Assembly (NCBI GenBank): GCA_022600655.1
Contig: JAHZJZ010000243.1
Span: 1 to 9,628, forward strand
Source of the DNA: Campylobacterota bacterium
GTDB lineage: Bacteria > Campylobacterota > Campylobacteria > Campylobacterales > Sulfurovaceae
Reading direction: 5' to 3'
Length of the DNA: 9,628 nucleotides
Each line of letters starts with the position of its first letter. The first letter of the stretch is position 1. The translations under genes and the position numbers were made by a program. Of the stretch, positions 6,226-9,628 are shown piece after piece. The notes under the pieces were generated by a model. The model saw only the letters and a list, made by a program, of their open reading frames with translations. It ran no database searches and had not been told where the DNA came from.

Positions 6226-8351
6226 TGACTCTTTGGTTTTGTTGGCATCATGGCGTAGGTCTCTTCACTACTAATATCACAACGTTTGTACTCATCTTGA
6301 TTGGTAAGTTGACTGTAAACAACTTTACTCACCCTAAGTGTTCCTGGTAGTGCCTCATGAGAGATACGGTTTGCATCATTAACAGCCTCTCCCCAGATAT
6401 CATAAACAAATTTATACTCTCCTACTATACCAGCCATAACCTCTCCACTGTCTATCCCTACAGAGAGTTCCAGTTGGGTGTTGTGTCTACTGTTAAAGTT
6501 CTCAACTACTTCAAACATTTTAATGGCAAACTCTGTAACTCTTCGTGCATAATCTAAACGAGGTTGAATCAATCCACTAGCAGCCATGTACGAGTCACCA
6601 ATGGTGGTTATTTTTTCAACTCCAAATTTTTTAGCCTGTGTATCAAACTCATTAATTAGCTCATTAAGTAGCTCTATAGATTCTGAAGCTTCCATGCGTA
6701 AAGAGAGCTGGTCAAACCCTTTAAGTACTGAGAAGAGTACTGCAACATTGTTCACGGTCTCTGCAATATTTTTCTCTCCATTTTTAACACGTTCAGCAAT
6801 GGTCTGAGGTAAAATATTTAAGAGTAGTTTATCATTCTCTTTAGATTTTTCTATAATCTTTTTCTCTTGTTCCTGAATGGTTTCAATCATGGTATCAATA
6901 TTTTTAGAGAGTTCTCCAAACTCATCATCACGATGAAGGTTAATTTTCTCTGTTGACTTTTTATTAAGAATATTTTTTACACCCTGTGTCATGCTATTAA
7001 TAGGAGCTAAAAAGTTATAGGCTAACCAGATGGCATAAAAAGTAATGAGTGTGGCTAAAATGGTTGCAGAGATGAGGAGAGCATTTTGGAACTCTCTAAT
7101 TGGTTTTTCAGCCTCTTTAATTCCTTTCTCTGCAATAATTGACCAGTTTAACCCCTCTATGTTTAGTGGTGCATAAGAGCTAAGTACTTTGTTTCCTAGA
7201 TAGTTCTTAGTAATGATTGTGCCATTTTCACCCTCTGTTGCCAGTTTTACAGCCTCACTTTTTACCTCTTGATTGAGTACGGTACTTTGAATTGACGATA
7301 TTAGCTTTTTACTGTTCTCATCTATAGTTGTATTGTTAAGTTCCATAAGATAATTTTGAGGGTTTTGAATAATCTCTCTGGCATTGGAACGCATCTTGTA
7401 GTCTCTTCCAACTAGGTAGACTTCACCACTCTCTCCTAAACCATCATGTTCCCAGTTTTTGTAACCAGTAGTAATGTTATTGATGTTTTTACTGGAAATT
7501 TGTGTGGCTAATACTCCTACGAACTCATTTTTATTATAAATAGGAATGGCAAAAAAAGCTTGTGGGGTATTTAATGATGGCTTGTAGTGTTTAAAATCAG
7601 AAGTTTTTACAACACCTTTTTCAGGATGTTTAATGACCTCTCTAACGACTTTAGCTAAAGAGCTTTGAGCATAAGGTCCATTTTGTAAACTGGTGGCAAA
7701 ATCAGTCTCTTTATCAACAGAATATATAATATGTTGGTTTTGAGCATCAATTAAAAAGAGGTCATTAAAACCTTGATTTTTAACAATCTCTTTTAACGAT
7801 GTATGATACTTCTCATGAACCTCAGAGTAGTAACTCTTATCGTCAGCTCTCTCTAGTAAATCTTTTTTTCCCAAATCAGATGGATTGTTTACAATATATT
7901 GATATTGTAAATATTGTGAGACCACTTTTTTAGGGACAAGGGTTGTGTAACTATACTCTTCAATCGAGTTTTTATTGAGTCTTGGAAGAAACTGATTTTT
8001 ATAAAATAGATTAAGTTTTTGACTCATATTGTTATCTATGCCTACTTGATAGGTGTCTAGTAGACTAAATCCAGCTGTAAATTGACGCATGGCATTAATA
8101 ATAGTATGTTCTGATGCAAAGGTCTTCATGAGGTCACGATTATCTTGAAAGTAACTCTCTATCTGTTGGGTTCTTGCAGACTTTAATGAGGTTAAATGGT
8201 CATGCATACTTTTGGTTAGTGAACCTTTTCCATACTGTAAGCCCTGAAAACCAATAACACTGATACACGCTACAGCGATACCTAAAATCATCATTAAAAA
8301 TTTTGATTTTACACTCACCTTATGAAATAGTTTAATATTTCCTTCTCTCAT
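6222..8351 (-). CDS. Transmembrane Cache-HAMP receptor with class III cyclase domain, possibly inactive
   Basis: A 709-residue membrane receptor. TM1 is about 18-37, the periplasmic region about 38-420 looks like a large double Cache sensor (Asp-Leu-Phe-Leu-Ile-Asp-Ala at 197-203, Tyr-Ser-Val-Asp-Lys-Glu-Thr-Asp-Phe at 210-218), TM2 is about 424-446, HAMP about 445-495 (Asp-Asp-Glu-Phe-Gly-Glu-Leu), then a linker with Asn-Ile-Leu-Pro-Gln-Thr-Ile-Ala-Glu-Arg (512-521) typical of class III cyclases. The catalytic domain (about 533-682) keeps the second metal Asp (586), Asp651 of Tyr-Asp-Ile-Trp-Gly (the adenylate-type residue), Asn658 and Arg662. The first metal Asp is Val542 (Phe-Ser-Val-Leu-Lys-Gly-Phe), and the purine-specifying Lys/Glu is Thr582. 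Both changes read directly from the DNA. Family rules predict weak, altered or no cyclase activity. The ATG directly follows the stop of the PstS-like gene, with AGGAG inside that gene's end. Confidence 0.92.
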   Translation of the reverse strand: MREGNIKLFHKVSVKSKFLMMILGIAVACISVIGFQGLQYGKGSLTKSMHDHLTSLKSARTQQIESYFQDNRDLMKTFASEHTIINAMRQFTAGFSLLDTYQVGIDNNMSQKLNLFYKNQFLPRLNKNSIEEYSYTTLVPKKVVSQYLQYQYIVNNPSDLGKKDLLERADDKSYYSEVHEKYHTSLKEIVKNQGFNDLFLIDAQNQHIIYSVDKETDFATSLQNGPYAQSSLAKVVREVIKHPEKGVVKTSDFKHYKPSLNTPQAFFAIPIYNKNEFVGVLATQISSKNINNITTGYKNWEHDGLGESGEVYLVGRDYKMRSNAREIIQNPQNYLMELNNTTIDENSKKLISSIQSTVLNQEVKSEAVKLATEGENGTIITKNYLGNKVLSSYAPLNIEGLNWSIIAEKGIKEAEKPIREFQNALLISATILATLITFYAIWLAYNFLAPINSMTQGVKNILNKKSTEKINLHRDDEFGELSKNIDTMIETIQEQEKKIIEKSKENDKLLLNILPQTIAERVKNGEKNIAETVNNVAVLFSVLKGFDQLSLRMEASESIELLNELINEFDTQAKKFGVEKITTIGDSYMAASGLIQPRLDYARRVTEFAIKMFEVVENFNSRHNTQLELSVGIDSGEVMAGIVGEYKFVYDIWGEAVNDANRISHEALPGTLRVSKVVYSQLTNQDEYKRCDISSEETYAMMPTKPKSQ

Positions 8352-9344
8352 CTATTCTCTCCTCATTTTTGATAACTCTATTCCTATCTGTTGTGGACTT
8401 AACGGAATGCCCTCTGCTCTTAGTATCTCTTTTTGACCATCTTTTGAAAGTATAAATTTACAAAATTCATACAGTAGTTTGGGAATAGGTCTGTCTGGTG
8501 GTACATCCATATAAAGATAGAAAAATCGGGTCAAAGGATAGGTTCTTTTTTTTATTTCATTAAAGGTAGGACTATAGGTAGGGTAGTGTTTTCGTTTAGA
8601 TACAGAGAGTGTTTTAACCTTAAAGTTATTAACACCTGCACTTCCAAAACAGATACCATCTCTATCATTAGCTACTTGATTAATGACTTGATTGGTCTTG
8701 GTATACTCATCACTTATAATATTTTTCATATTATAGTGACCTCTATGCATCACTTGGTGTCGAAAATAGGAACGTGTTCCTGAGTTTTTGTCAAAAAGAT
8801 AGATATTTATCTTTTTATCTGCTCCTGTTAAGCTAGACCATGTATCAATGGCTGTAGGATAAGCTCTTTTCCGTTCTACAGAAAATATGGCATCAAGCTC
8901 TTCAAGTGTGATGGTCTCTAGTTTGTTAAGCCTATTGACATAGACAGCAATGGCATCAAGCGATATCTTAATCTCTACAGGTGTGTAACCTTTTAACTCT
9001 TTAAATGCAGTGATTTCGCGTTCTCGTATAGGTCTACTGGCTGCACCAATATTGGCTTGTTCATTTAGTAGTGCCTGAATACCATCTCCAGAACCTTTAA
9101 AATCAAAAGTACTTTGCACATGAGGATAGAGTTTTTGAAATTTAGGAATCCAAATTTTTAAGAGCCTCCCGACATTGGTAGAACCCTTGCAATTTAGACT
9201 TCCATGAACAGTGCTTCTATTCTCTTTTGGTTTATAGTTAACTATGCCCTCTAGCAGGTTTGTCTCTGCAGAACTTTTAGTAATAAGTGTTAAACTTAAT
9301 AAACAGACCAGTCCTACAGTCTGTATTTTTAGTAATTGTATCAT
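8352..9344 (-). CDS. Orphan PstS-like periplasmic binding protein
   Basis: A 330-residue protein, about the usual PstS length, with a signal peptide whose likely cleavage follows Ser-Ser-Ala at residue 26. PstS-family features are visible: Gly-Ser-Thr-Asn-Val-Gly (54-59) starting the first lobe, Lys-Gly-Ser-Gly-Asp-Gly (83-88), Ile-Gly-Ala-Ala-Ser-Arg-Pro-Ile (98-105), and Asn-Ser-Gly-Thr-Arg (187-191), which in relatives contact the oxyanion. No pstC, pstA or pstB lies beside it. Instead it is first in an operon with the Cache-cyclase receptor and the MscS-type channel, so it probably delivers ligand to, or modulates, the receptor. Phosphate is the family ligand but is not proven here. The purine-rich GGGAGG ends exactly at the ATG with no spacer, which is unusual. 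No in-frame ATG, GTG or TTG lies at normal spacing just downstream, so the start is kept. Confidence 0.88.
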   Translation of the reverse strand: MIQLLKIQTVGLVCLLSLTLITKSSAETNLLEGIVNYKPKENRSTVHGSLNCKGSTNVGRLLKIWIPKFQKLYPHVQSTFDFKGSGDGIQALLNEQANIGAASRPIREREITAFKELKGYTPVEIKISLDAIAVYVNRLNKLETITLEELDAIFSVERKRAYPTAIDTWSSLTGADKKINIYLFDKNSGTRSYFRHQVMHRGHYNMKNIISDEYTKTNQVINQVANDRDGICFGSAGVNNFKVKTLSVSKRKHYPTYSPTFNEIKKRTYPLTRFFYLYMDVPPDRPIPKLLYEFCKFILSKDGQKEILRAEGIPLSPQQIGIELSKMRRE

Positions 9345-9377
9345 CCTCCCTAACCCCTTGTTGTAATTTTCTTTCTC

Positions 9378-9418
9378 TTTAATATCTTCTAGAATATTAA
9401 AATGTGACTATTTTTATA
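9378..9418 (-). promoter_or_regulatory. Candidate promoter region of the three-gene operon
   Basis: Two -10-like hexamers on the minus strand could serve: TATAAA (9418-9413) and TAATAT (9399-9394), about 70 and 50 bases before the ATG. The second lies in an AT-only inverted repeat with arms TTTAATA (9378-9384) and TATTAAA (9395-9401). No -35 is convincing, and choosing between them is guesswork. Confidence 0.3.
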
Positions 9419-9440
9419 ACAATTTTCCTCTGATTTTGTT

Positions 9441-9469
9441 TTGATTTCCTTCTAACTTTATGGTACAAT
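9441..9469 (+). promoter_or_regulatory. Outward sigma70-like promoter
   Basis: TTGATT (9441-9446), a 17-base gap, and TACAAT (9464-9469) preceded by TGG (extended -10) make a good match. It fires to the right, divergent from the operon. An exact 10-bp palindrome AAGTTAACTT (9475-9484) sits at the expected start point. The gene it serves is outside the window. Confidence 0.45.
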
Positions 9470-9559
9470 TTTTCAAGTTAACTTAACTTTTTTAAAGAAA
9501 AAAAAAATATAGATTATGTTTATATTTATGCTTTTAGTCAAAAATTATAACATAAAAGA

Positions 9560-9590
9560 GTAGAAAAAAATATCATTTTTCTTTTTCTAC
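9560..9590. other. AT-rich stem-loop in the outward leader
   Basis: GTAGAAAAA (9560-9568) and TTTTTCTAC (9582-9590) form a perfect 9-bp stem with a 13-base loop, followed by a T-rich stretch. It lies between the two outward promoters and could be a weak terminator or attenuator. In such AT-rich DNA it could also be chance. Confidence 0.3.
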
Positions 9591-9604
9591 ATTTGTTTTG
9601 AGAT

Positions 9605-9621
9605 TTTTTTTTGGTTATAAT
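9605..9621 (+). promoter_or_regulatory. Outward T-run extended -10 promoter at the window edge
   Basis: A run of nine T is followed by GGTTATAATC, giving a perfect TATAAT at 9616-9621. This T-rich stretch plus strong -10 is the typical Campylobacterota promoter layout. The transcript would start at or just past the end of the window. Confidence 0.55.
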
Positions 9622-9628
9622 CTTCAGA

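Noticed and set aside
6089..6807. Short plus-strand frames opposite the start of the channel gene and the cyclase domain
   Set aside because: All are antisense to well-supported coding sequence and look like frame shadows.
4750..8351. Pycsar-type antiphage system (nucleotide cyclase plus membrane effector)
   Set aside because: The cyclase is a large membrane sensor with Cache and HAMP domains, not a small soluble enzyme, and the channel is of the MscS type. The neighbourhood is sensory, with no defence or mobile genes.
8352..9344. Ordinary phosphate uptake (pst) locus
   Set aside because: No permease, ATPase or phoU gene is adjacent, and the gene is coupled to the receptor instead.
9516..9563. 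A 15-codon ORF downstream of the outward promoter
   Set aside because: Too short and only weakly preceded by an A-rich stretch; a chance ORF in AT-rich DNA is more likely.

Overview
This is AT-rich DNA, dense in signal-transduction genes, probably from a member of the Campylobacterota (a Sulfurovum- or Sulfurimonas-like marine epsilon lineage is my best guess). The grounds are low GC, an Aer/CetB-type stand-alone PAS protein, a hybrid kinase with a style of C-terminal tail I associate with this group, and T-rich promoters with a strong -10 box but no clear -35. No RNA gene, mobile element, CRISPR array or metabolic gene was seen. Genus is inference.

Layout. (1) Plus strand, 52-2703: a small secreted PstS-like solute-binding protein, then a membrane hybrid histidine kinase. 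A 23-bp palindrome centred on a TATAAT box lies between them. (2) Minus strand, 2695-3384: an OmpR/PhoB-type response regulator starting at TTG, convergent with the kinase and overlapping it by 9 bp. (3) Plus strand, 3607-4737: a two-gene unit of a secreted helical protein resembling the PilJ sensor domain and a cytoplasmic Aer-type PAS protein. (4) Minus strand, 9344-4750: a tightly packed three-gene operon of an orphan PstS-like binding protein, a membrane receptor with Cache-HAMP-class III cyclase domains, and an MscS-type channel with a C-terminal cyclic-nucleotide-binding-like domain (TAG directly abutting ATG, then a 4-bp ATGA overlap). (5) The right end holds promoter-like elements pointing out of the window.

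The most interesting unit is the minus-strand operon. Its order reads as a pathway: periplasmic binding protein, transmembrane cyclase-like receptor, cyclic-nucleotide-domain channel. Yet the cyclase domain has Val542 where the first metal-binding Asp should be and Thr582 at the purine-specifying position. The channel's phosphate-binding cassette lacks both the conserved Glu and the conserved Arg. Either the cassette uses an unusual ligand, or it signals by protein contact, or it has lost cyclic-nucleotide signalling while keeping its architecture. The same theme of an orphan PstS-like protein placed next to a membrane sensor occurs independently at the left end with the hybrid kinase. No pstCAB transport genes are in the window, so both binding proteins look more like sensory co-receptors than transporter parts.
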